Shown: in pieces, positions 8,405 to 18,205 of the stretch | Layout: each line of letters opens with the position of its first letter | How positions within the stretch are numbered: position 1 is the first letter of the stretch | Assembly: GCA_036261915.1 (NCBI GenBank) | Contig: DATAJX010000003.1 | Span: 110,399-174,398 of the forward strand | Origin: DATAJX01 sp036261915 | GTDB lineage: Bacteria; Pseudomonadota; Alphaproteobacteria; UBA2136; UBA6156 | Length of the DNA stretch: 64,000 nucleotides | Reading direction: 5' to 3' | Notes under the pieces: generated by a model | The model's database searches: none | What the model saw: only the letters and a program-made list of their open reading frames with translations | Told to the model about the DNA's origin: nothing | Position numbers and translations under genes: made by a program

Positions 8405-9238
8405 TCAGGCGGCCTGGCTTTGCGGCTCGGCCAGCCCGGCAAAGCGCTGGATGAGTTCGGCCGCCAGCCGGATGTAGGCCTGGCTGCCCGGGGATTTGAC
8501 GTCGTAGATCAGGCCCGGGGCGCCGTAGCTGGGGGCTTCGGACAGGCGCACGTTGCGCGGGATGATGGTATCGAACACCAGGCCGCCCAGATGTTTGCGC
8601 ACGTCTTCGACCACCTGCGTGGCGAGGCGGTTGCGTTTATCGAACATGGTGAGCAGCACGCCGCGAATTTCGAGCGTGGGGTTTAAATTCTTTTTGACCA
8701 GCTCGAATGTTTTGAACAGTTGGGAAATCCCTTCCATGGCAAAGAACTCGCATTGCAGCGGCACGATGACGTCGCGCGCGGCCACCAGCGCATTGATGGT
8801 GAGCAGGCCCAGGCTGGGCGGGCAATCGAGGAAGATGTAATCGTACAGCGCAAGGCCGGGAGCCAGCGCGTCGCGCAGGCGGGTTTCGCGCGCCATCATG
8901 GGCACCAGTTCGACTTCGGCGCCGGAAAGGTCGATGGTGGACGGCACGATGGCCAGCCCCGGCACCTGCGTTTGGTGCGTGGACTGCTGCAGCGTGCTGT
9001 CGCCCATCAGTAAACTATAGGCGTTGTGCTCGGCGGCGCGCTTATCGATGCCGAAGCCGGTGCTGGTATTGCCCTGGGGATCGAAGTCGATCACCAGCAC
9101 GCGGTTGCCGCAGGCGGCCAAAGCCGTGGCCAGATTGATGGCAGTGGTGGTTTTACCCACGCCGCCTTTTTGGTTGGAGAGCGCGATGATGCGCGCGGCG
9201 TTGACCGGCTTGAGCGATTGTGGATTGGCAGCCTGCAC
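8405..9238 (-). CDS. parA: Chromosome partitioning ATPase ParA
   Basis: Walker-type ATPase of the ParABS system that forms nucleoid-bound gradients to pull ParB-parS complexes. The 277-residue protein has a deviant Walker A KGGVGKTT at about residues 24-31, the A' region VLVIDFDPQGNTSTG, and the switch region YDYIFLDCPPSLGLLTINAL. The C-terminus has EAPSYGAPGLIYD as in chromosomal ParA/Soj. It lies between rsmG and parB, the classical near-origin order. An excess of Ala in the last 20 residues is the only departure from the family. Confidence 0.97.
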   Translation of the reverse strand: MQAANPQSLKPVNAARIIALSNQKGGVGKTTTAINLATALAACGNRVLVIDFDPQGNTSTGFGIDKRAAEHNAYSLLMGDSTLQQSTHQTQVPGLAIVPSTIDLSGAEVELVPMMARETRLRDALAPGLALYDYIFLDCPPSLGLLTINALVAARDVIVPLQCEFFAMEGISQLFKTFELVKKNLNPTLEIRGVLLTMFDKRNRLATQVVEDVRKHLGGLVFDTIIPRNVRLSEAPSYGAPGLIYDVKSPGSQAYIRLAAELIQRFAGLAEPQSQAA

Positions 9239-9308
9239 CCTGATACTCCCCTAGCGGCGGAAAACCGCCACTTTTTAATTTGTCTGAGCCTTTGCCCAAT
9301 TATTGGGC

Positions 9309-9322
9309 GTTCCCCGTGGAAC
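9309..9322. promoter_or_regulatory. parS-like centromere site
   Basis: GTTCCCCGTGGAAC differs from the symmetric core GTTCCACGTGGAAC by one base. It lies in the 113-base gap between the rsmG stop and the parA start, where chromosomal parS copies are often found. The assignment is by similarity to parS cores and by position. Confidence 0.55.
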
Positions 9323-9351
9323 TGAAATCGCCCCGGGCTGGTTTTCAGGAA

Positions 9352-10005
9352 TTAAACCGGCTTGAGGACGAGAACGTTCCCAGTGCTTTCGACTATACTG
9401 CGGTGCTGTTCGATTGTCAGTGTATTGGCGAAGCGGGCGAGCGAATTTAAGGCATTGATTTCGTGTTCGGCTGCCTGCCCTTTAAGCAATAACCAGTGGC
9501 CGCTGCGTTTTAATTGGAGATGGGTTAAATCAAGCAAATCCGCCAATGCCGCCACGGCCCGCGCGGTGATAATGTCGTAGTTTTCGGCCGGCAGAGTTTT
9601 CACATCGCCTGCGTGAACGGTCACATTTTTCAAACCCATTTTATAGGCGGCGGTCACCAGAAAAGATGCCTTTTTTTGAATTATTTCGGCCAGCGTGAAT
9701 TTATGTTGAGGGCACAAGGCGGCCAGCACCAGGCCGGGCAGACCGGCGCCGGAACCGACATCGAGGATGTTGAGCGGCTGGTTTTGGCCGTTGGCTGTGG
9801 CGGCAGGCAGGTATTTGGCCAGTTGAGCACTGTCGAGGATATGGCGGCGGGCGAAATCGGGCAGCGTTGAGCCTGCGATCAAATTGAGTTTGCGGTTCCA
9901 CTCGATGACCAATTGCTGGTATTGGTCGAGTTGGGCGACCTGGATATCGGTGGCGGCGATGGTCGCATCGCTCAAAAGGGTCTTCAGAGATTGCGGCTTG
10001 CTCAT
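9352..10005 (-). CDS. rsmG: 16S rRNA (guanine527-N7)-methyltransferase RsmG
   Basis: Methylates N7 of G527 in 16S rRNA using S-adenosylmethionine. The 217-residue product has the SAM-binding motif ILDVGSGAGLPGLVLA (about residues 83-98), the N-terminal helix QYQQLVIEWNRKLNLIA, and ITARAVAALADLL, all characteristic of RsmG/GidB. The ATG at 10005 gives the normal length. The frame stays open for another 225 codons upstream, but that part has no family similarity and a random-looking composition. Here rsmG and mnmG are separated by about 1.6 kb carrying two unrelated small genes, while they are usually adjacent. Confidence 0.95.
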   Translation of the reverse strand: MSKPQSLKTLLSDATIAATDIQVAQLDQYQQLVIEWNRKLNLIAGSTLPDFARRHILDSAQLAKYLPAATANGQNQPLNILDVGSGAGLPGLVLAALCPQHKFTLAEIIQKKASFLVTAAYKMGLKNVTVHAGDVKTLPAENYDIITARAVAALADLLDLTHLQLKRSGHWLLLKGQAAEHEINALNSLARFANTLTIEQHRSIVESTGNVLVLKPV

Positions 10006-10658
10006 GAAATGACGCTTACACCACTTGCGGGACGATGCAAGAGGGTCGCTTTCAAATACAGATTGTAAGTTTTTACTTACGAGGGTTTTTTGTAAGGTTC
10101 CTGTATGTTTTTTGGCATCCGATGCAAAGGCGAAAAATGGATTTTGCGGACACGTTGCATGCAGCTTGCATTTAAAAACGCCAGCCCGGAAAAATTGGCG
10201 CCGTGTTCGACCCGCGCAAAACCCGCCGGTGGAATTTTTGCCAGTGCCGGTGCCGATGCCTTTTGGCGCAGCAGGTGCGCCCGTTTTTTTGTCATTCACA
10301 CCTGCCTGAAAAACTGGCGCGACCTGCTGCACACGTTTTGGGCGATTGATGGTTTGGAGAATTATCGCATAGGTTGTAATGGCGATTTTACGGTGCGCCG
10401 ATGGCGACGTTGAAGAGAAGTGATGAAGAGGTGGCGGCGACGGGTAGGGTGACGCGACGGAGGTGGGTTGAGCCGACGGACGACCGATGAAGGGTGCGAC
10501 CGACACCCCGACATGCCGTTTTGGAGGCGATTGGGAGGTCGAAAAGAGTGAAAACGGACCCCGGCCGACCCGGAAAACACTTTTTAGGCACCCTACGAAT
10601 TGTATGTATACTTGTATTTTTGTTGCTGATATTAGATTTTGGCATGGGCCGTTTTCGC
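10006..10658. other. Gene-poor region upstream of rsmG
   Basis: About 650 bases with lower GC than the neighbourhood and no gene I can support. One minus-strand frame is free of stops across it and runs into rsmG, but the predicted peptide is Pro/Ser/Lys-rich without recognisable motifs or a ribosome site. The AT-rich stretch around 10590-10640 could hold promoter elements. It may be a decayed insertion between mnmG and rsmG. Confidence 0.4.
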
Positions 10659-10693
10659 AAAAAAGCGCCCCTGCATACACAAGGGCGCTTTTT
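10659..10693 (-). terminator. Rho-independent terminator
   Basis: AAGCGCCC / GGGCGCTT stem with an A-run on the left and a T-run on the right. It lies 17 bases beyond the stop of the leftward exported-protein gene at 10710-11087. Confidence 0.8.
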
Positions 10694-10709
10694 GCTTCGC
10701 ATAATGGTT

Positions 10710-11087
10710 TCAGATACTGGGAAAGACATACGCCGTGGCAGTATCGTTCTCGCAGGCCAGCGTGAGTGTTTCGCTAGCCTGGCCCAGGGGTTTGATGACC
10801 ACCCAGTAGCAGGTTTGGCGCACCTTGCCGTTGGTATTGCCAAACCAGCTTGGCACATGGCGGCTGGGGCTGGCCCTGAGCGGCACGAACTGGCCCCTGT
10901 TGTTCATGAACAAAGGCGGTTGCTCGGCCTTATTCTCGCCCACGCTGGACGGCACAAGGCCATTGAGCAGTTGCTGCTGGATGGCGATGGCGCCGTCGGG
11001 GCCGGGCGGCGGCGGCGGCGGTTGGGCATTGGCAGGGCTGGACAGAAGGAAGCAAATAGCGAAAGCGCTGATGAGGGACAAACGCAT
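10710..11087 (-). CDS. Exported hypothetical protein
   Basis: Small 125-residue protein that I do not recognise. The ATG at 11087 begins a clear signal peptide (MRLSLISAFAICFLLSSPANA, cleavage near residue 21) followed by a polyproline run PPPPPPGPDG. A start at 11150 would bury the signal peptide. The mature part holds two cysteines (CYWVVIKPLGQ and LACENDT) about 20 residues apart that could form a disulphide in the periplasm. It lies between rsmG and a second unknown gene on the same strand, each with its own hairpin terminator. Confidence 0.6.
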   Translation of the reverse strand: MRLSLISAFAICFLLSSPANAQPPPPPPGPDGAIAIQQQLLNGLVPSSVGENKAEQPPLFMNNRGQFVPLRASPSRHVPSWFGNTNGKVRQTCYWVVIKPLGQASETLTLACENDTATAYVFPSI

Positions 11088-11150
11088 GGCGGTGCTCCAT
11101 AAAAGAGAGACTGGGCCCAGCTTAACAGCCAAACGGCTGTGGGCAAGCAA

Positions 11151-11175
11151 AAAGGCGCCCTTGTGGGGCGCCTTT
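11151..11175 (-). terminator. Hairpin terminator after the gene at 11178-11552
   Basis: AAAGGCGCCC-TTGTG-GGGCGCCTTT, a perfect 10-bp stem 3 bases beyond the stop of the leftward gene. The following T-content on the minus strand is modest (TTTGCTTG). Confidence 0.7.
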
Positions 11176-11177
11176 GG

Positions 11178-11552
11178 CTAACGGGCGTAATCGTTGCCGG
11201 GTTCGTTGAGGCCGGCATCGAGCTGCCGGAAGATACCTCCTGTGAAAAACTCGCTGTAGGCGCCCGCATTGAGCCACCGTGCGCCATACGGCGGTTGGAT
11301 ATCATCCTCGTGCCGTAACGGCACAGCCAGCAAATAGGGCGGATCGCTGCCGGGATCGTAAGAAAGCACGGGGCGTTCACCTTGGGTGGTGAGAAACTTG
11401 CAGACGTAAGCAGCATGGTCGAAGCGAAAGTAAGCCTGACTGAAATAAAGTTCTCCCCGCCACAGGCCATGCCGGAGTTTTTTGCGGCGGCTGTTGAGAA
11501 TGTTGGAGGTGATTTGAGCTGCACGCTGGATGGTGAGGATGACGGGAGCCAT
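11178..11552 (-). CDS. Hypothetical protein
   Basis: Predicted 124-residue basic soluble protein, not recognised. The N-terminal half is rich in Arg/Lys (NSRRKKLRHGLWRGE) and the C-terminal half in aromatic and acidic residues (YDPGSDPPYLLAVPLRHEDD). No signal peptide or transmembrane segment is evident. It is followed by its own terminator and preceded by mnmG about 70 bases upstream on the same strand. It could be a lineage-specific gene; coding is supported by GC-rich third positions and a clean frame, but it has no family anchor. Confidence 0.5.
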   Translation of the reverse strand: MAPVILTIQRAAQITSNILNSRRKKLRHGLWRGELYFSQAYFRFDHAAYVCKFLTTQGERPVLSYDPGSDPPYLLAVPLRHEDDIQPPYGARWLNAGAYSEFFTGGIFRQLDAGLNEPGNDYAR

Positions 11553-11623
11553 AGGCTTCTCCTGAAAAAACGCGACCTAAGATGTATGCACATTGCCGCA
11601 AGGCGGCGGAAATGCAAAGGGAA

Positions 11624-13546
11624 TTAGGCCTCCAGCACCGGATTTTTGCGCAACCGCGCTTCTTCAGCGCCCTTTTTCAGGGCGACCCACAGCGCGGTGA
11701 GGGCGGCGGGGGTGATGCCGGAAATTTGCGACGCGGCGGCCAGCGTGGTGGGGCGGAAGTGGTTGAGCTTTTGCGTCACTTCGATGGAAAGGCCGCCCAC
11801 CTTGGCAAAATCGAGGCTGGTAGGGATCTCGAGCGCTTCGTCGGCGCGCAGGCGGTTGGCGTCGGATTCCTGCCGTTGCAGGTAGCCGTCGTATTTGGCC
11901 TCGATCTCGACCTGTTCGAGCGCGTGGGCGGGAAGTGCTGCGATTTCAGGGAGATGCGCGGTCAGTAAGTGTAGACCCAGTTGCGGACGCTTGAGCACGT
12001 CGAACGCCGAGAGGCTGTCGCGGTAGGAACCGGCCAGTTCGGCGGTGAGTTTGCCCAGCGTGCTGGAGGGATGCACCTTGGTCGCTTTGGCGAGTTCCAG
12101 CGCCGCATTCACGTCGCTTAACCGTTGGGCGAAGGCGCTTTGGCGGCGGTGGGTGATGCAGCCGATGGCCATGCCCTTTTGGGTGAGGCGCAGGTCGGCG
12201 TTATCGGCCCGGAGCATCAGGCGGTATTCGGCCCGGCTGGTGAACATGCGGTAAGGTTCGGACGTGCCCTTGGTGGTGAGGTCGTCGATGAGGACACCGA
12301 TGTAGGCTTCGGAACGGGAGAGCACGAACGGGCCTTTGCCTTGCGCCTTCAGCCCGGCGTTCAAGCCCGCCATCAGGCCCTGGGCGGCGGCTTCTTCGTA
12401 CCCCGTGGTGCCGTTGATCTGCCCGGCGAGGAACAGGCCGGGGATCTTTTTGGTCTCGAGGCTCGGGAACAGCTCGGTGGGGTCGACGTAGTCGTATTCG
12501 ATGGCATAGCCGGGGCGCAGCACCTGCGCTTTTTCCAGCCCCGGGATGGTGGCCAGCAGCGCGTGCTGAACGTCTATCGGCAGGCTGGTGGAAATGCCGT
12601 TGGGGTAGACCTCGAGGCTGTCGTAGCCTTCGGGTTCGAGAAAAATTTGATGGTTTTCCTTATCGGCGAAGCGCACGACCTTGTCTTCGATGCTGGGGCA
12701 ATAGCGCGGGCCGGTGCCGGAAATCTGCCCGCTGTACATGGGGCTGCGGTGCAGGTTGGCCTTGATGACCGCGTGGGTGGCCTCATTGGTATAGGTAATG
12801 TGGCAGGGCAACTGGGTTTGGGTGATGGCCGTGGTGAGCGTGCTGAACGGCAACGGCGGGAAATCGCCGGGTTGTTCGGCCAGCTTGGAATAATCGATGG
12901 TGCGGGTATCGAGCCTGGGGGGAGTGCCGGTTTTGAGGCGGCCGACGCGGAACTTGAGCGTCTTGAGGGTATCGGCCAGTTTGAGGCTGGCGGGTTCGCC
13001 CAGGCGGCCGTTGGTGCTTTGGCTGGTGCCGATGTGGATAAGCCCGCGCAGGAACGTGCCGGTGGTGAGCACCACGCTGGCGGCCTTGAACACCCACCCG
13101 CTGTTGGTGGTAACGGTGAGTTGCGCCCCCTCATCACTTTGGCCTTCGGGGGCCGGGATCACGTCTGTCACCTCGGCCTGCCGGATGGTGAGGTTGGGCG
13201 TGCCGAACAGTTCGCGTTGCACGGCGTGGCGGTAAAGCTTGCGGTCGGCCTGCGCGCGCGGGCCGCGCACGGCCGGGCCCTTACTGGCGTTGAGCATGCG
13301 GAACTGGATGCCGGCCTCGTCGGTCATGCGGCCCATGATGCCGTCGAGGGCGTCGATCTCTTTCACCAGGTGGCCCTTGGCCAGCCCGCCGATGGCAGGG
13401 TTGCACGACATCTGGCCGATGAGGTCGATATTGCCGGTGAGCAGCAGGGTGTTGGCGCCCAGGCGTGCCGACGCAGACGCGGCCTCGGCCCCGGCGTGGC
13501 CGCCGCCGACGATAATCACATCAAAGACTTCTGCGTGGATACTCAT
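11624..13546 (-). CDS. mnmG: tRNA uridine-5-carboxymethylaminomethyl synthesis enzyme MnmG (GidA)
   Basis: FAD-dependent partner of MnmE in modifying the wobble uridine (position 34) of certain tRNAs. The 640-residue protein begins with a dinucleotide-binding motif VIIVGGGHAGAEAA (about residues 10-23), then MSCNPAIGGLAKGHLVKEIDALDG and MLNASKGPAVRGPRAQADR, all diagnostic for MnmG. The C-terminal region contains EIEAKYDGYLQRQ. I chose the ATG at 13546; an upstream in-frame start at 13672 adds 42 residues that read through a strong hairpin. MnmE is encoded 11 kb away on the other strand. Confidence 0.97.
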   Translation of the reverse strand: MSIHAEVFDVIIVGGGHAGAEAASASARLGANTLLLTGNIDLIGQMSCNPAIGGLAKGHLVKEIDALDGIMGRMTDEAGIQFRMLNASKGPAVRGPRAQADRKLYRHAVQRELFGTPNLTIRQAEVTDVIPAPEGQSDEGAQLTVTTNSGWVFKAASVVLTTGTFLRGLIHIGTSQSTNGRLGEPASLKLADTLKTLKFRVGRLKTGTPPRLDTRTIDYSKLAEQPGDFPPLPFSTLTTAITQTQLPCHITYTNEATHAVIKANLHRSPMYSGQISGTGPRYCPSIEDKVVRFADKENHQIFLEPEGYDSLEVYPNGISTSLPIDVQHALLATIPGLEKAQVLRPGYAIEYDYVDPTELFPSLETKKIPGLFLAGQINGTTGYEEAAAQGLMAGLNAGLKAQGKGPFVLSRSEAYIGVLIDDLTTKGTSEPYRMFTSRAEYRLMLRADNADLRLTQKGMAIGCITHRRQSAFAQRLSDVNAALELAKATKVHPSSTLGKLTAELAGSYRDSLSAFDVLKRPQLGLHLLTAHLPEIAALPAHALEQVEIEAKYDGYLQRQESDANRLRADEALEIPTSLDFAKVGGLSIEVTQKLNHFRPTTLAAASQISGITPAALTALWVALKKGAEEARLRKNPVLEA

Positions 13547-13583
13547 GGAACTAGCAGATAGGACAGTGCCGCCCAAAAGGCAA

Positions 13584-13622
13584 CCGCCCCGGCCCTCTAT
13601 TATAGAGAGGGGCCGGGGCGGG
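13584..13622. terminator. Strong GC-rich hairpin between mnmG and a small exported-protein gene
   Basis: A 17-bp nearly perfect inverted repeat (CCGCCCCGGCC.. / ..GGCCGGGGCGG) with a TAT loop, just beyond the stop of the leftward gene at 13626. There is no clean T-run, so termination is likely but not certain; it would insulate mnmG from upstream transcription. Confidence 0.6.
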
Positions 13623-13625
13623 TGG

Positions 13626-13913
13626 TTAGTAACGATACGGGCAATGGTGATAGCGGCGCCAGCTGTAGACATCGCTCATTTGCCGGTCGAGCCTGATCAG
13701 CTCGCGCTGGTATTCGGCCATGAGCGGCTGGTGTTCGGGGTCGCTGCTGGCCCACAGGGGTGAAAGACCGGCTTTTTGGGCCAACAACCTTTCGGCTGAG
13801 CCCGCCAGTTCGGCACAGGAGTATTCGGCCATAAAGCCCAGCCGCTGGCTGCGGTGAGCGTGGGCCGGGGTGACCACCGCCGCAAGGACGATGGCTAAAG
13901 CTAATATTTTCAT
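13626..13913 (-). CDS. Small exported hypothetical protein
   Basis: 95-residue protein of unknown function. Residues 1-19 form a signal peptide (MKILALAIVLAAVVTPAHA). The mature part has one pair of cysteines (YSCAEL and HHCPYRY) far apart and an Arg/Tyr/His-rich tail. Its ATG overlaps the stop of the upstream gene in an ATGA arrangement, so the two exported proteins are translationally coupled and probably act together in the periplasm. No family recognised. Confidence 0.6.
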   Translation of the reverse strand: MKILALAIVLAAVVTPAHAHRSQRLGFMAEYSCAELAGSAERLLAQKAGLSPLWASSDPEHQPLMAEYQRELIRLDRQMSDVYSWRRYHHCPYRY

Positions 13914-14275
13914 GACTTTTCCTTGCGGCAGTAGGTGGCGATCTTGTTATCGACCTCGTGATGGTAGTGTTGGTACCATTCGACCCACATATCGAGCTTG
14001 TACTGGTCGAGCAGCGGCACGAACAGGCTGAGGTCGGTCCACCCCGAGGCCTGCGTGAGCAGGGTTGCCGGGGCACCGGCCTCGGCCAGCTTTTGCAACA
14101 GCAGGTTGCGATCGTCGGCCAGCTCGCGGCGAGCTTCGTCGCAAACCAGCGCACGGTCGATGTCGACCGGCTCGTGCAGGTAGCGGGCAGGCGGTACGTA
14201 AGGAGAAGCGAGGTTGGCGCTGGCGGATAACGGCGCCAACACCACTGTAAAAACAAACAGGGCGGTGCGGAGCAT
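13910..14275 (-). CDS. Small exported hypothetical protein
   Basis: 121-residue protein of unknown function. The ATG at 14275 starts a signal peptide ending near ASA; an in-frame start at 14338 would add 21 basic residues ahead of it. The mature part contains CDEARRELADDRNLLLQKLAEAG (helical), WTDLSLFVPLLDQYKLDMWVEW and a C-terminal YCRKEKS. The two cysteines may pair in the periplasm. It is coupled by a 4-base overlap to the second exported gene. Confidence 0.58.
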   Translation of the reverse strand: MLRTALFVFTVVLAPLSASANLASPYVPPARYLHEPVDIDRALVCDEARRELADDRNLLLQKLAEAGAPATLLTQASGWTDLSLFVPLLDQYKLDMWVEWYQHYHHEVDNKIATYCRKEKS

Positions 14276-14432
14276 GGGGCGTATCCTTGCGGCAAAACGG
14301 AAACGGGGTGATGCCCGGGTATTCTGCGCCCGTGCCAAGCCGGTGCAAGTAAAACACAGCTAAAGTGGTTAAAAAGCCCTTACGCTGTTGCATTGTTTTT
14401 AGGCAGGGCGGCGGGCGGTTAAGGTGGTGCCC

Positions 14433-14663
14433 ATGAGTATTTCCAATTGCAGCGCCTACAGCGCCAGCGCCACCACGCAGGCCATTACCGGCATTGTGAA
14501 GCCTGCCCCGCGCGAAACCGAAGTACCGGTGGTGACGCCGGTGGCTGCCATCAAGCCCCTGACCAAGAACGACGACCAGCCCGAGCAGAAGGGCCCGCCG
14601 CCGCAGGCCAGTTTGAGCAGCGATACGCTGGCGGCCATTCTCAGCTTCGCTGGGGGCGCCTAG
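14433..14663 (+). CDS. Small hypothetical protein
   Basis: A rightward frame of 76 residues between leftward genes. The ATG at 14433 follows AAGGTGG about 6 bases upstream. The product is Ala/Pro/Thr-rich with a Lys/Asp/Gln patch (KNDDQPEQKGPPPQ) and a short hydrophobic end (DTLAAILSFAGGA). No family, signal peptide or membrane helix recognised. The terminator at 14695-14721 follows. Coding is plausible but not proven. Confidence 0.4.
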   Translation: MSISNCSAYSASATTQAITGIVKPAPRETEVPVVTPVAAIKPLTKNDDQPEQKGPPPQASLSSDTLAAILSFAGGA

Positions 14664-14694
14664 GCCGTTACCCGCTGGGTAAACCACTACCCAC

Positions 14695-14721
14695 TAAAAA
14701 ACCCCCGCCGTAGCGGGGGTT
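14695..14721. terminator. Bidirectional rho-independent terminator
   Basis: AACCCCCGC-CGTA-GCGGGGGTT preceded by a run of A (T on the minus strand). It ends the leftward pyrF gene, whose stop is at 14727, and may also end the small rightward gene. Confidence 0.8.
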
Positions 14722-14726
14722 AATTG

Positions 14727-15443
14727 TTAGGCGGCCAATATGGCCTCGAGGGCTGCGCGCGGGTTTTCGGCCTGCGTGATGGGGCGCCCGATGACCAGAT
14801 GGGTTGCCCCTGCCGCCAGCGCCTGGGCCGGAGTGGCTGTGCGCTGCTGGTCGTGGCTTTGGGCCCCCGCCGGTCGGATGCCCGGGGTGACGAACACCGT
14901 AAAGCCAAAGGCCATGAGCGGCCCGACCTCATGGGCAGAACAAACCACGCCTGCAAGTTTGGCCACGGCCCCCAAAGCGGCGAAGTGGGTGACCGCCCGC
15001 TCGGTCGCGTTGTTATCGGCATACAGGCCGTCGGAAGCTTCCCACACGGCGGTGCGATCCATGCTGGTGGGCACGGTGACGCCGAGAAGGGTGGTTTCGG
15101 GGCATTCGGCCTTGAGCTGCCTGACCGCCGCGACCAGGCTGGGATGGTTGTAAGGCAATGGAATGGTAAAGAACCGGGGCTGCAGTTTTTGACACAGGTA
15201 CAACGCGGTTTTGCTGACGGTATCCGGCGTATCCCACAGCTTGAGGTCGAGCATCAGCCGCCCGGCGGGAATGCCGAGGGTTTGCAGCCGGAAGCTGCCG
15301 GTAAGGGCCACGGAGGCCAACTGCATGCCTACCTTGAACAGGCAGCCGGTGGGCATGAGGGTTTGCACCAGCATGATGGCTTTGTGCGGATCGGGGGTAT
15401 CGAGCGCGACGATGAGGCGCTCGGGGCTGAGGGCAGGGCACAT
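14727..15443 (-). CDS. pyrF: Orotidine 5'-phosphate decarboxylase
   Basis: Last step of UMP synthesis: decarboxylates orotidine 5'-phosphate. The 238-residue protein has the catalytic signature LDLKLWDTPDTV (about residues 64-75), giving the Lys-Asp pair of the D-x-K-x-x-D motif. LIVALDTPDPHKA is at the N-terminus, VTPGIRPAGAQSHDQQR near residue 190 is the phosphate-binding R loop, and VIGRPITQAENP is close to the C-terminus. Length and order match family 1 enzymes. It lies downstream of lepA on the same strand with a 60-base gap. Confidence 0.96.
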   Translation of the reverse strand: MCPALSPERLIVALDTPDPHKAIMLVQTLMPTGCLFKVGMQLASVALTGSFRLQTLGIPAGRLMLDLKLWDTPDTVSKTALYLCQKLQPRFFTIPLPYNHPSLVAAVRQLKAECPETTLLGVTVPTSMDRTAVWEASDGLYADNNATERAVTHFAALGAVAKLAGVVCSAHEVGPLMAFGFTVFVTPGIRPAGAQSHDQQRTATPAQALAAGATHLVIGRPITQAENPRAALEAILAA

Positions 15444-15503
15444 GAAAAAAGCTCCAGATTCAGGGAAACTGGGGCTTGTATACTATATATGGAGTAGGGA
15501 TGG

Positions 15504-17333
<1,830 letters not shown>

Positions 17334-17503
17334 GGCTTTTAGCAGATTTTAACAGAATAAAAAGGCCTTTCGCCGCGCTGCGGCCTGCAGGCTTGCGCGG
17401 CCCTGCCCTTATGAAGCACACCTTTGGCGTGACACGCTCTGGCGGAGGAAAGAGGCTTGGCTTATCGTTTGGGGGTCTGCTTTTTTTCGATGGAGCACCT
17501 GCC

Positions 17504-17899
17504 ATGTCACGTTTAATGCCGGGATTACTGGTTGGCGTTGCCCTTGCCGTATCGGCAATGGCCGCCGGAGAACGCTTTTTGGCGGTAGAAGGGGTAAGAT
17601 CGGTGAACTTTATTGACCCCGGGCGCTACGCCCAGGCTGCCGACAACGAGCGCACCGCGCTGGCGGTGGAAGAAGAGCTGCGCACCAGCCTGTTGCGGGA
17701 CCGCGACCTGCCACCGCTGCTGACCGCCCTGACCATTAAGGTTGGCGGTATTCCGCAGATTTGCCGCACGCGGATTACCGCCGTCGCCGAAGCCGCGGTG
17801 AGCCAGGCCAACTGCCAGCCCGCCACCACTGCGCGCGACCACTTGCTGGTGCGGTTTGCCGAGCTGATGCTGTACCAGCGCAGCCTTAAACACGTATAG
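17504..17899 (+). CDS. Exported hypothetical protein
   Basis: 131-residue protein with a signal peptide (MSRLMPGLLVGVALAVSAMAA) and a mature domain containing two cysteines about 20 residues apart (QICRTR and QANCQPA) that could form a disulphide. No family recognised. The ATG at 17504 places the signal peptide correctly; the frame is open further upstream across the lepA promoter region, but that part does not look coding. A strong terminator follows the stop. Confidence 0.6.
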   Translation: MSRLMPGLLVGVALAVSAMAAGERFLAVEGVRSVNFIDPGRYAQAADNERTALAVEEELRTSLLRDRDLPPLLTALTIKVGGIPQICRTRITAVAEAAVSQANCQPATTARDHLLVRFAELMLYQRSLKHV

Positions 17900-17903
17900 C
17901 CGA

Positions 17904-17933
17904 ACGGGCCCCTTTGCCGGGGCCCGTTTTTTT
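17904..17933 (+). terminator. Rho-independent terminator
   Basis: ACGGGCCCC / GGGGCCCGT stem followed by seven T, 4 bases beyond the stop of the rightward exported-protein gene. Confidence 0.88.
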
Positions 17934-17985
17934 GGGTTGTCCTGCCCTTGTAAAATGTGTATACAAACCCCAATTACGGAGACGA

Positions 17986-18093
17986 ATGATGGAACTGATG
18001 CGCGAAAAAGCTTTGATCCTGGCCGGTATGGCGGGCGTTGGCGTGGGCCTGTTCGGCTTTGCCGAAATGGTTGTGAACAAGCTGTTTGCTTAA
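17986..18093 (+). CDS. Small single-helix membrane protein (35 residues)
   Basis: Short frame starting with a tandem ATG-ATG preceded by ACGGAGACGA, a good ribosome site (GGAG 5-8 bases upstream). The product is a short polar start MMELMREK followed by one hydrophobic helix rich in Gly/Ala/Val (ALILAGMAGVGVGLFGF) and a short basic end. It is isolated between two terminators (17904-17933 and 18119-18144), forming its own transcription unit. The ribosome site, flanking terminators and coherent helix support it; function unknown. Confidence 0.5.
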   Translation: MMELMREKALILAGMAGVGVGLFGFAEMVVNKLFA

Positions 18094-18118
18094 GGGTTTA
18101 CCTTCCCCACCCCATACA

Positions 18119-18144
18119 GGGCCCGGCATGACCGGGCCTTTGCT
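18119..18144 (+). terminator. Terminator of the 35-residue membrane protein gene
   Basis: GGCCCGG / CCGGGCC stem followed by TTTGCTTT, 26 bases after the small gene. Confidence 0.7.
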
Positions 18145-18161
18145 TTGGCGCCACGGCATGA

Positions 18162-18187
18162 AAAATGGCTCCTTTCGGAGCCATTTT
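18162..18187 (-). terminator. Terminator of the 57-residue protein gene
   Basis: AAAATGGCTCC-TTTC-GGAGCCATTTT, a perfect 11-bp stem. It lies 18 bases beyond the stop of the leftward small gene at 18206-18379, with A on the left giving a T-run on the minus strand. Confidence 0.75.
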
Positions 18188-18205
18188 GTGAGCGATGGTC
18201 AGGTT

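Noticed and set aside
10006..10680. 225-residue N-terminal extension of RsmG
   Set aside because: No similarity to the family and no ribosome site; the ATG at 10005 gives the normal protein.
12125..13561. 478-codon plus-strand frame opposite mnmG
   Set aside because: Antisense shadow of a well-conserved enzyme; Gly/Ala/Val-rich composition without motifs.
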